A stretch of 8,603 nt of DNA from an uncultured beta proteobacterium (GTDB taxonomy: Bacteria > Pseudomonadota > Gammaproteobacteria > Burkholderiales > Burkholderiaceae), in the NCBI GenBank assembly GCA_903938955.1, contig CAJAFJ010000701.1:1-8603 (forward strand), given 5' to 3'. Both the position numbers and the translations under genes were made by a program. Positions 1-7,900 of this stretch are shown piece after piece (positions within the stretch are counted from its first letter, which is position 1; each line of letters begins with the position of its first letter). Under the pieces are notes generated by a model. It did not search any database. It had not been told where the DNA came from and saw only the letters and a list, made by a program, of their open reading frames with translations.

Positions 1-66
1 CGTACAACAATAAAAACCGAATTTTCAGCAAATGAACTCATTGATGAATTTAGATCAGCATCGTGA
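1..66 (+). CDS. Possible C-terminal end of an upstream gene (partial at 5')
   Basis: Frame 1 is open from the first base of the window to a TGA at 64-66, giving 21 residues ending ELIDEFRSAS. The other two forward frames stop at once (TAA at 11-13, TGA at 33-35). The peptide is mixed and amphipathic, like a real protein tail. If real, this gene ends 50 bases before the nuclease gene and could belong to the same transcript. Its 32% G+C is far below that of the operon, so it would be a gene of different base composition. Twenty-one open codons in AT-rich DNA can easily arise by chance, and a short reverse-strand frame starting at 41 competes with it. No function can be proposed. Confidence 0.25.
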   Translation, partial: RTTIKTEFSANELIDEFRSAS

Positions 67-74
67 AAAATAAG

Positions 75-94
75 TTATCTACTCGACAAGATAA
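75..94. promoter_or_regulatory. Interrupted palindrome upstream of the operon, candidate operator
   Basis: TTATCT (75-80) is mirrored exactly by AGATAA (89-94), and the centre TCGA (83-86) is itself symmetric, so 16 of 20 positions fit a two-fold axis between bases 84 and 85. The site lies 22 bases before the start codon of the nuclease gene, where a repressor could block transcription or early elongation. The stem is too short and AT-rich for a convincing terminator. I see no strong sigma-70 -35/-10 pair around it, so the promoter itself is not called. Confidence 0.3.
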
Positions 95-105
95 ACACAA
101 TTTTT

Positions 106-111
106 AGGGGG
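106..111 (+). promoter_or_regulatory. Ribosome binding site of the nuclease gene
   Basis: AGGGGG sits five bases before the ATG at 117 in an otherwise AT-rich leader. It is the only purine-rich block near the start. It supports 117 as the true start, and the protein begins there with the usual first beta strand of the phosphoesterase fold. Confidence 0.6.
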
Positions 112-116
112 AATTC

Positions 117-1403
117 ATGCGTTTTATACATGCTGCGGATTTACACATTGACAGTCCATTAAGAGGCTTGAGCCGGTACGAAGGGGCACCGTTGGAGCAA
201 TTGCGAGGCGCCACGCGGCGGGCGCTGGAGCGATTGGTTGAACTGGCGATTGACGAAGAGGTTAACTTTGTGCTGATTGCGGGCGACCTGTACGACCGTG
301 ATTGGCTGGACTTTCATACCGGCCTGTTTGTGCGAGAGCAAATGGTGCAGCTGGGTAAAAAGAATATCCAAGTATTCATCGTGCAAGGCAACCATGATGC
401 GCAAGGCGTGATCACGCGCCAGGTGCCTTGGCCCGACAACGTGAAGGTGTTCTCGCATCGCAAAGCGGAGACCGTGCGCCTGAATGAACTGAATGTGGCG
501 ATTCACGGCCACAGTTTTGCTGACCGCGAGGTGCCAGAGGATTTGGTGCCGGGTTATCCGGCAGCCGTGGCGGGCTTCTTCAATATTGGCTTGCTGCATA
601 CCAGTCTGACCGGCATCGTTGGGCATGACACTTACGCGCCCACCAGTCTGCCGGTGCTGCAGACCAAGGGGTATGACTATTGGGCGCTTGGGCATATCCA
701 TGCGCGCCAGGTGGTGTGTGAACAACCCCGGGTTGTGTTCCCCGGTAATTTACAGGGTCGCCACGCGCGGGAGACCGGGCCCAAGGGCTGCGAATTGGTC
801 GACGTGACGAGCACCGGGGTGCTGGAGGCCCGCTTTGTTCCGCTGGATGTGGTGCGCTGGCACCAACTTCAAATCGACTTGGCGCCAACCCTGTCACTCA
901 ATGATTTACCCCGGCATGTGACGCAGGCCTTGCAGTCGGCCGTGACCAGTGCTGGCGATGCGCTGCATGCGGTGCGCGTGTTGCTGACCGGCGAATCACC
1001 GCTCCATGCCCTTGAAGCGCGTCAACCAGGCACGCTGGCTGCGGCAGTTCAGGCGGCCGCGCAGGATGTGACGGGCGTCGAGGTCTGGATTGAGCAGGTC
1101 AAACTTGATTTGCGCTCGCCGGTGGACCGTGAGCAGTTGGCGCAGAGCAAAGACGCCCTGGGTGAGTTGGTGCGCTGGGTCGATGTGCTGTCTGCTGACT
1201 CGCAGGCGCTGACGGAATTTTGTCGGGACACCTTGTCTGAGGTGTTGGCCAAAGTGCCTCCCGATGTTCATGCTGCGTTAGGGCTTGAGGCCGGGTCGCT
1301 GGATATACCGAGTCTTGATGATGTGGCAGCGCTATTGGAGCTGTTGAAAGATGCCGAGGCCACTTTGCTGGCTCGTTTGAATGCGGGTGAGGTGCCGTTA
1401 TGA
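117..1403 (+). CDS. SbcD/YhaO-like metallophosphoesterase (Mre11-type DNA nuclease)
   Basis: This is a 428-residue protein of the calcineurin-like metallophosphoesterase family, whose SbcD, Mre11 and YhaO members are two-metal (usually manganese) DNA nucleases acting with an SMC-like ATPase. All metal-site motifs are visible: D8-x-H10 in the first strand, GD57xxD60, the GNHD box at 91-94, H161 in LLHTS, and GH193xH195. The GHSFAD stretch near 131-136 is more like YhaO than classical SbcD. The phosphoesterase domain covers about residues 1-240. The remaining 190 residues are a helical capping and partner-binding region with no motif I recognise. Length is close to YhaO (about 400). The start is fixed by the Shine-Dalgarno at 106-111. 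The stop overlaps the next start (ATGA, 1400-1403), so translation of nuclease and ATPase is probably coupled, as expected for subunits of one complex. Endo- or exonuclease activity is inferred from the family. The catalytic set looks intact. Confidence 0.9.
   Translation: MRFIHAADLHIDSPLRGLSRYEGAPLEQLRGATRRALERLVELAIDEEVNFVLIAGDLYDRDWLDFHTGLFVREQMVQLGKKNIQVFIVQGNHDAQGVITRQVPWPDNVKVFSHRKAETVRLNELNVAIHGHSFADREVPEDLVPGYPAAVAGFFNIGLLHTSLTGIVGHDTYAPTSLPVLQTKGYDYWALGHIHARQVVCEQPRVVFPGNLQGRHARETGPKGCELVDVTSTGVLEARFVPLDVVRWHQLQIDLAPTLSLNDLPRHVTQALQSAVTSAGDALHAVRVLLTGESPLHALEARQPGTLAAAVQAAAQDVTGVEVWIEQVKLDLRSPVDREQLAQSKDALGELVRWVDVLSADSQALTEFCRDTLSEVLAKVPPDVHAALGLEAGSLDIPSLDDVAALLELLKDAEATLLARLNAGEVPL
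1389..1394 (+). promoter_or_regulatory. Ribosome binding site of the ATPase gene, inside the nuclease gene
   Basis: GAGGTG ends five bases before the ATG at 1400 and lies within the last codons of the upstream gene. Together with the ATGA overlap it suggests translational coupling of the two genes. Confidence 0.5.
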
Positions 1404-4400
1404 AAATTCGTCAATTGTTCTTGAAGGCGTTTGGCCCGTTCACCAACACCACGCTGGATTTTTCGGGTCTGGCCAATCTGCATGTGATTTATGGCCCGAA
1501 TGAGGCGGGCAAGTCCTCGGCCTTGCGGGCGATGGGCGATTTGCGTTACGGCGTTCATGCCCGTAGCACCGATGGGTTCAATCTGGGGTCTGTGCCACTG
1601 GCGGTGGCGGGGGTGTTTGAAGATGGGGCCGGGCGCATAGTGAGTCTGGCGCGGCGCAAGGGCAACAAAAATACACTGCTCCTGTGCGACCCCGAGACTG
1701 GGGATCCGATCGTGGGTAGCCTGGTACCGCCGGAGGCGCAGTTGGCCCTGACCGGTGGTGTCGCACGCGAGCAATTTGTGACCATGTACGGTCTGGATTC
1801 CGAACATCTGCGCGCCGGCGGCGATATGTTGATTCGGGGCGAAGGTGAATTGGGTGCGGCCTTGTTTGAGGCCAGCACCGGTTCGGCAGGGATCAAGGAG
1901 GTTCTGGAGGCGCTGCAAACCGATGCCAAAAAGTATTTCGCACCCCGTGGCACAACGACTGTGCTGGTCGAGGCGGCCCGCCAACTTGATGAGGCCAAGC
2001 AGCGCTACAAACAAGCTTTGACCAAACCGGATCAATGGAAGGCGCTTAACCGTGCGCATGAGGAAGCGGTAAGTCGGCTGGCAGATGTCAGGAAACAGCT
2101 CACTGGCCAACGCCGTCGGCAAGCCGAGTTGACCGAGTTGCGTGTGGTGGAGCCGCTGCTGAGGCAACTCGATCAAGCCAGCAATGATTGGACCGTTGTG
2201 CAGGGTTATGTCGCGCTGCCGGTGGATGCCCGTGAGGACCGCCTGGCTGCTTTGCAGAAGCAATCGCAAGCGAACACCGTGTTGCTTGAGGCGGAGGAGG
2301 CACTCGCTCAGTGTCAGGAAGAAGCGCAGGCGATTCACGTTGAAGCCTTGTTGTTGAGGCACGCCACGGCCATTGACCGGCTGGCCACAGATCTAGGTGT
2401 GGTTCGCCAGGGCACTGACACGCGGGTTCGGTTGGTGGCCTCGACTGAGGCGCAAGGTCAGAAACTGTTACTGCAGGCTGCTCGAATGACCGAATCAGTC
2501 AGACCCGTTCAGAGTCTGGAAGAATTGTTTCGTCAACTGATGAGCGCAGCAGATCAGACTGAACTTGAAGGCAGTATTGCCCAGTTTCAGGCGCAAACTT
2601 TAGCGCTGCAACACGCGCGGGACCAGTTGCGTACCAGCGGCAATAAGCTTGAGTTGTTGCAGCGTGAAACGCTGGAAGCACCTGACGCACATTTGCAGCA
2701 AGCTTTGTCATTGGCGTTAAAACAAGCCCAATCTTTGGGCGATGCTGAAAAACGGTTAGCGGAGTTGCTTGGCAGTCGCACCACCGAGCAACGCAAGCTG
2801 GATCGCAACCTGTCTGACCTGGGGTTTACTTGCGCCGAGCGATTGACGGCCTCGCGCGGCTTGGCGGGCAGTGAAATAGATACTTTTGAGCGTGAGCGCA
2901 CTGAGTTGAGCAAGTTTTTTTCTCGGAGTTCCGACCAGGTTATTCAAATTGAGGCAGATTTGCTGACCCAGCAACGTCGTCGCACCAGCTTGGCCGCTGC
3001 GGGCGAGGTGGTAACGGCTGATACGCTTAAAAATGCACGCTTGCAGCGCGATGCCGGTTGGCAGGGAATTCGTGCCGCCTACATTGACCGTGCGCCGGGT
3101 GCCCCCGATCTGTCAACGCCCGGGCTGCCCGCAGCCTTTGAGCGGTCTCAAGGCGATGCAGATCGGCAAGCGGATTTGTTGCGCGAGGGCGCCAAGCGTG
3201 CCGCTGAAGTGGCCGAATGCGAGCAACGCATCACGGAAATGACGCAAGCGCTGGCTGAATTGAAAGAGGGCCAAGCAGGCCACACGAAATCATTGGCCGC
3301 GTTGGATGAAGGCTGGCTGCAAACGTTGGCGGCGGTGGGTGTGCCGCCTGGCACAGCGGCGCAAGTGCGAGTCTGGCTGACGGGACGCCAGTCTGCGCAG
3401 GATCAGTTGGATCGGGTGACGGATGTGACGCAGGTGCATTCGGACTTTGCACAGCAGGTGATTGAGGCAAGCAACATTTTGTTGACGGCTCTGTTGGCAT
3501 TGGACCAGTCTGTACCTGGAAATGTCCACTCATTGGCCACCTTGATGACTTTGGGCACAGCCTGTGAGCGGGAGTTGCTGGAGGCCAAAGTGGCCATGAC
3601 GCGCCGCGCCAAAGACATGAAGGTTCTTGGTCAAGAGGTGAAGGATTCACAAGCAGTAGAGGCGGACCTCAGCGGAAAGCTTTTGGCCAATCGCAACACA
3701 CTTGATGCCGCCTGCCATCAACTGTTCCTGGCAGTGGGTGTCACGCCTGAGACGATCAAGGCCCGGTTGGCTGAATTGCAGCGTTGGGGCAATGACTACC
3801 AAATGCATGATGAGACGCTCACGCAGCTGAAGCAACTGCAGGCTAGTGAAGCGGCGGTGACCCAGTCGGCAAAGGCTTTGGGTGAGCTTCTACAAGAATC
3901 GGACTGGGTACATCTGGAGGCCTGGTTTGACGGTCTCAGCCAACGCCTGGGTTTGTCGCGTGAGGCGCAAGCCAGGCAGATCACGCTGAATAGTACGGCT
4001 GCGGCGGAGACCAAGCGCCGCCAACGTGCGCAGGATGATCTGGCGGCGGCAACGGAAAGTCTGGTCTTGCTGATGGCGCAAGCGGGTGTGCAGGATGCCG
4101 ATGCGTTGCCCGATGCTGAAGCTCAATCAGAGCGGCGCCGTGATGTCGCCCGACAGCTTGACGCCTTGAAAAGCCAGTTGAACAGCTCATCAACGAAAGA
4201 TGCTGCAACGCTTCGCGCTGATCTGGTTGACCTGGACAGTGTGGCGATTGAGCAAGAAAAGCTAACCTGCGGCGTTGAGATCGAACGTCTGGAGGGTGAT
4301 GAGCAGGCCGCCATCGCGACAGAGCAAGTGGCCCGACTGGCATTAGTGGCCGTGGATACCTCGGACGCTGCCGCCCATGCGCGCGAAGAAATGGAGGCCG

Positions 4401-4930
4401 CCATTGCCCGTTACCGTGCCGGTGTGCGCCCGTGGGCGCAGCTGAAATTGGCGCAAGCCCTCTTGGACGAGGCCTTGCGGCGCTACCGCGAAAAAGCCCA
4501 AGGACCACTGGTTGAATTGGCCAGCGAGTATTTCAAGGCGATGACAGGCGGTCGTTTTGTGGGTTTGTGGGTGGACGACGACAGTGGCTCACCGGTACTA
4601 AAAGCTAAACCAGCTCAAGGCACGCCGGTGAACGTGAAGGCACTGAGTGAGGGGACTGCAGACCAACTTTATCTTGCGCTGCGTTTGGCCGCGCTGCAAG
4701 TACAGCGGCAACCGGATCGCATGATGCCGCTGGTGCTCGACGACGTCTTCATGACCTCCGATGACGAGCGTGCCACCCATGTGTTCCAGGCACTGGAGAA
4801 GTTTGCCGCACAGGGGCAGGTGCTGGTGTTTACCCACCATCAGCATTTGGTCGACATTGCCACACGCACGGTGCAGCCCGGCGCACTGCGTGTTCATCAA
4901 CTGCCGAATGCATTTGAACGTAGCCTTTGA
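1400..4930 (+). CDS. YhaN-like ATPase (SbcC/Rad50-related, SMC-type coiled-coil protein)
   Basis: This 1176-residue protein has the split ATPase of the SbcC/Rad50/RecN group, with an N-terminal half, long helical arms and a C-terminal half. Walker A is GPNEAGKS at 32-39, with Lys38. The C-terminal half has a YFKAMTGGRF segment near 1044-1053, the ABC signature LSEGTADQLYLALRL from 1082, a Walker B strand ending in Asp1114-Asp1115, and an H-loop FTHH at 1144-1147. These features are characteristic of the YhaN branch (AAA_27-type). Heptad-like, Glu/Gln/Arg/Leu-rich stretches occur around 190-260, 275-320, 590-640 and 990-1035, broken by many segments. The cysteines are single and scattered, and there is no CxxC zinc hook as in Rad50 and SbcC. 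Family knowledge suggests that ATP binding by two copies clamps DNA and controls the nuclease encoded just upstream. The nuclease overlap and shared strand support a cytosolic two-subunit complex. The length is at the long end for YhaN proteins. No frameshift or missing motif was seen. Confidence 0.9.
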   Translation: MKIRQLFLKAFGPFTNTTLDFSGLANLHVIYGPNEAGKSSALRAMGDLRYGVHARSTDGFNLGSVPLAVAGVFEDGAGRIVSLARRKGNKNTLLLCDPETGDPIVGSLVPPEAQLALTGGVAREQFVTMYGLDSEHLRAGGDMLIRGEGELGAALFEASTGSAGIKEVLEALQTDAKKYFAPRGTTTVLVEAARQLDEAKQRYKQALTKPDQWKALNRAHEEAVSRLADVRKQLTGQRRRQAELTELRVVEPLLRQLDQASNDWTVVQGYVALPVDAREDRLAALQKQSQANTVLLEAEEALAQCQEEAQAIHVEALLLRHATAIDRLATDLGVVRQGTDTRVRLVASTEAQGQKLLLQAARMTESVRPVQSLEELFRQLMSAADQTELEGSIAQFQAQTLALQHARDQLRTSGNKLELLQRETLEAPDAHLQQALSLALKQAQSLGDAEKRLAELLGSRTTEQRKLDRNLSDLGFTCAERLTASRGLAGSEIDTFERERTELSKFFSRSSDQVIQIEADLLTQQRRRTSLAAAGEVVTADTLKNARLQRDAGWQGIRAAYIDRAPGAPDLSTPGLPAAFERSQGDADRQADLLREGAKRAAEVAECEQRITEMTQALAELKEGQAGHTKSLAALDEGWLQTLAAVGVPPGTAAQVRVWLTGRQSAQDQLDRVTDVTQVHSDFAQQVIEASNILLTALLALDQSVPGNVHSLATLMTLGTACERELLEAKVAMTRRAKDMKVLGQEVKDSQAVEADLSGKLLANRNTLDAACHQLFLAVGVTPETIKARLAELQRWGNDYQMHDETLTQLKQLQASEAAVTQSAKALGELLQESDWVHLEAWFDGLSQRLGLSREAQARQITLNSTAAAETKRRQRAQDDLAAATESLVLLMAQAGVQDADALPDAEAQSERRRDVARQLDALKSQLNSSSTKDAATLRADLVDLDSVAIEQEKLTCGVEIERLEGDEQAAIATEQVARLALVAVDTSDAAAHAREEMEAAIARYRAGVRPWAQLKLAQALLDEALRRYREKAQGPLVELASEYFKAMTGGRFVGLWVDDDSGSPVLKAKPAQGTPVNVKALSEGTADQLYLALRLAALQVQRQPDRMMPLVLDDVFMTSDDERATHVFQALEKFAAQGQVLVFTHHQHLVDIATRTVQPGALRVHQLPNAFERSL

Positions 4931-4988
4931 TGCGGCTTAGTGTCTTCGCCTCTCAGTGCGGCCTACAAATTACAGGTAATTCAGCGAC
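4931..4988. other. Intergenic gap between ATPase and helicase genes
   Basis: This is a 58-base gap. There is no strong hairpin followed by a T run, so transcription probably reads through into the helicase gene. An in-frame TAA at 4977-4979 stops any upstream extension of the helicase frame. The only Shine-Dalgarno-like sequence is a weak AGGT at 4974-4977, eleven bases before the ATG, so helicase translation may be low or regulated. Confidence 0.5.
4968..4981. promoter_or_regulatory. Perfect small palindrome over the helicase ribosome binding region
   Basis: AATTAC (4968-4973) and GTAATT (4976-4981) are exact inverted copies separated by two bases, ending seven bases before the helicase ATG. 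The palindrome covers the weak AGGT Shine-Dalgarno. It could be a protein-binding site or a small RNA stem with a CAGG loop affecting initiation. It is AT-rich and short, so chance is quite possible. Confidence 0.25.
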
Positions 4989-7900
4989 ATGCTTCCATCA
5001 CTTTTAGCCCGCGACATCCAGCAAGGCCTTCAGCAGTTTCTGGTAACGGGCTTTGAGCCCTCAGACGATTTTTTTCATGGTTTGATGAGCCGGTTTGTCA
5101 ATGACAAGTCCGGCTGGCTCAAAGGGCCGTACCTGCAGGTGGGCTTGCCGTTCATGCCCGGTTCAGCGGGGCGCAGGTTTTTCAACAGCTTTGAGACCGA
5201 GTTTCCTGGGTTCAGTCATCAGGAGGCCGCGTGGAAGCGGTTGTCCAGTCAGCATTTGGCAGACCACACCTTGGTGGCCACGGGCACCGGCAGCGGCAAG
5301 ACGGAGTGTTTTGTTTATCCGGTGCTGGATCATTGCGCGCGGGCTCGCAAGGCTGGGGGTGTTGAGGCGGGCGGTATCAAGGCGCTGGTGATTTACCCGA
5401 TGAATGCGCTGGCCTCGGATCAGGCGCGCCGGTTTGCTCAATTGGTAGCCAGTATTCCCGCCTTTGCTGGCTTGCGCGTGGGCTTGTATGTGGGGGGCTC
5501 AGTGGGGGACCCCGGTCAGGGCATGGTGATGACCCCCACCAGTGTGATTACCGACCGTGATACCTTGCGCAAGAACCCGCCGGACATCCTTCTGACCAAT
5601 TACAAGATGTTGGACTACCTGCTGCTGCGCCCGAAAGACCGCAAGCTGTGGGAGCGCAACACGCCCACCACGCTGCGCTATTTGGTCGTGGACGAGTTGC
5701 ACACCTTTGATGGCGCCCAGGGCACCGATTTGGCCTTGTTGTTGCGTCGTTTGCGTGCCCGACTTAAAACGCCGACTGGGCATTTGATCTGTGCAGGTAC
5801 GTCGGCGACCTTGGGTGGTGCGTCGGATACGACAGCGCTGCGGGACTATGCACGGCAGATTTTTGGTGCCCCATTTGAGTCGGCGTCAGTGGTGACAGAA
5901 AACCGCCAGTCGGTGGGTGTATTTCTGGAAGATGCGATGGTGGACTTCATGTTCCAGCACCGGACCGATCTGGTGGCGGTGTTAGATTCAACCCAATTCA
6001 GAACGCCCGCCGAGGCCGTGACGGCTTGGTTTGCACTTTTCTTTCCAGATGAACCAATGCCCGTAGACGTAGCGGATACAGCATGGCGGCTTCATTTAGG
6101 GGTGCTGCTGAAAAGCCATCAACTGTTTGTCAATTTACTCAAACTGCTCAAGGGCAGTGTGGTGGACTATGCCGAGCTGACCCAGCATTTGCAAACCTCA
6201 ATGCCAGCGGCAGCGCGGCCGCAGGTGCGCGAGGTGCTGGACGCCTTGTTGGTGTTGGTGGCCTGGGCGCTGTTGCCCAGTAGCAATGGCAAGACCATGC
6301 CTTTGGTGAGCCTGCGCGTGCAGTTGTGGATGCGCGAGTTGCGCCGCATGGTCGCCAACCTGGCAGTTGACCCCGAGGACGTGCGCTTGCGCAGTTCTGC
6401 GGATGTGGCGGCCAACCCGGACGGTGTTTACCTGCCCTTGGTTCAGTGCAGTGAATGCCACACCACGGGCTGGTTGTCACGCCTGGTGCAGGGTAGCAAC
6501 AAGCTGTCTACCAAGTTGGACGAGATTTACAACACCTGGTTTGCGGGTCGGCCCGAAGCCACGCGCTTGTATGCCGTGCAAAGTGTCAAACGGCCCCAAG
6601 TGGAGGGGGTCATTCAACACGCGTGCGTGGCCTGCGGCAATCTGCAACAGGCACCGGGCACTTGTCAGGCTTGCGGTCAGCAAGAATTGTTGGCGATGTA
6701 CAAGGTGATTGCACAGCGCAGTTTCTCGATTGGTCAGGTGCAGCACACCCGCCATGACACCACTTGCCCGGCGTGTGGTAACCGGGACCGGCTGCTGTTG
6801 CTGGGCGCACGCAATGCGACCTTGGGCTCGCAAGTGGTTGAGCACAGTTGGGCCAGTCCGTTTAACGACGACAAGAAGCTGATTGCATTTTCAGACTCGG
6901 TGCAGGATGCCGCGTTACGGGCTGGTTTTTTTGGCGCCCGTACGTACCTGAATAACGTGCGTACCGCCTTGGCCAAGGTGATTGACGAATTGGCACAACC
7001 AGGTTTGAGTTGGCTGGATTTTCTGGAGCAGGCGGAGGCCTTGTTCGATACCCCCGGCTCCATACTGCACATGACACCGGAGCGGCTGCTGGCCGAGTTC
7101 ATTGGCCCCAACATGACCTGGCAACGAGACTGGTCTCATGAATTGCTCATCAAAGGGGCACTGCCCGCGACCAGTCGCTTACCGGCCAAGGTGCGCAAAC
7201 GGCTGCTATGGCAAGCCTTCAGTGAGTTCACCTACCTGAGCCACCGGGGCCGTAATCTGGATCGCATCGGCAAGGCAACGATTGCCGTACCGCTGGCGCG
7301 GGTACAAGCGGTGGCCGAGGGTTTACTGCCCCGCTTTCGCGAACAGTTTGGCGCGCAGGGGCTGGCGTGCGAGGTGTTGACGCAGTGGCTTTGGGGGGTG
7401 CTGACGCATTTGCGCCGCCGCGGTGCCGTGATGCACCCCGAGTTGGCAGCTTATGCCGGTGACGGCAATGTTTATGCATTGCTCAAATCAGGTGGTCGTG
7501 GTGAGTGGCTGCCGTCCATGGGTGAGCGCACACCCCGGCCCGTATTTTTGACGCTGGGCGCCCAGCGGGATTTTGACAAGCTAAGCAACAATCAACGCGT
7601 CACTTGGTTTGACCGCTGGGCTGCAGCCGCTTTGGGACGCCAAATGCTGCTCTCACCGGGCATGGCAGTCGATTTGTTCACCGCGGCTGCGTTCGCCCTT
7701 CAGCAGGCCGACATTCTGGTGCGAACAACGCACCATCAAGGTGACACCTTGGCCATCAACCCGCAGGCCTTGCAGCTTTACACCGAGACCAGCTATCTGG
7801 CCACACCGCAAGGCAAACGACGGTTGACAGTGCCGATGGATACCGCTGCTGCGCTGCGCGGCATGCCTTGCATTGATGCCACCGATGAGATTTACGAGGA

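Noticed and set aside
1..41. Start of a divergent minus-strand gene (ATG at 41-39, reading MSSFAENSVFIVV)
   Set aside because: It is only 13 codons long before the window edge and has no Shine-Dalgarno sequence before it. It cannot be excluded, but support is weaker than for the + strand frame ending at 66.
67..105. Rho-independent terminator of an upstream gene, formed by the TTATCT/AGATAA dyad and the T run at 101-105
   Set aside because: The stem has only six AT-rich pairs with an eight-base loop, and the T run is six bases away from the stem and short.
111..116. GAATTC directly before the first ATG, resembling a cloning junction
   Set aside because: The same hexamer occurs again by chance at 3066-3071 inside the ATPase gene, and nothing else looks like vector sequence.
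1268..2362. A 364-codon open frame on the minus strand
   Set aside because: It lies opposite the end of the nuclease gene and the start of the ATPase gene, whose motifs are clear. The protein has no recognisable motif, and long antisense frames are common in such GC-rich coding DNA.
117..4930. Calling the first two genes true sbcD and sbcC
   Set aside because: The ATPase lacks the CxxC zinc hook and its signature and Walker B regions look like YhaN. The nuclease resembles YhaO. The general relationship holds but the symbols would be misleading.
4931..4962. Direct repeat TGCGGC at 4931-4936 and 4957-4962
   Set aside because: It is a six-base repeat in GC-rich DNA with no further extension and is expected by chance.
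5095..5391. A + strand frame of 98 codons, and other short frames between 5095 and 8549
   Set aside because: They lie in other frames or on the opposite strand of the helicase, whose frame carries the complete set of helicase motifs across this region. Their translations are rich in Arg, Pro and Cys, as expected of shadows.
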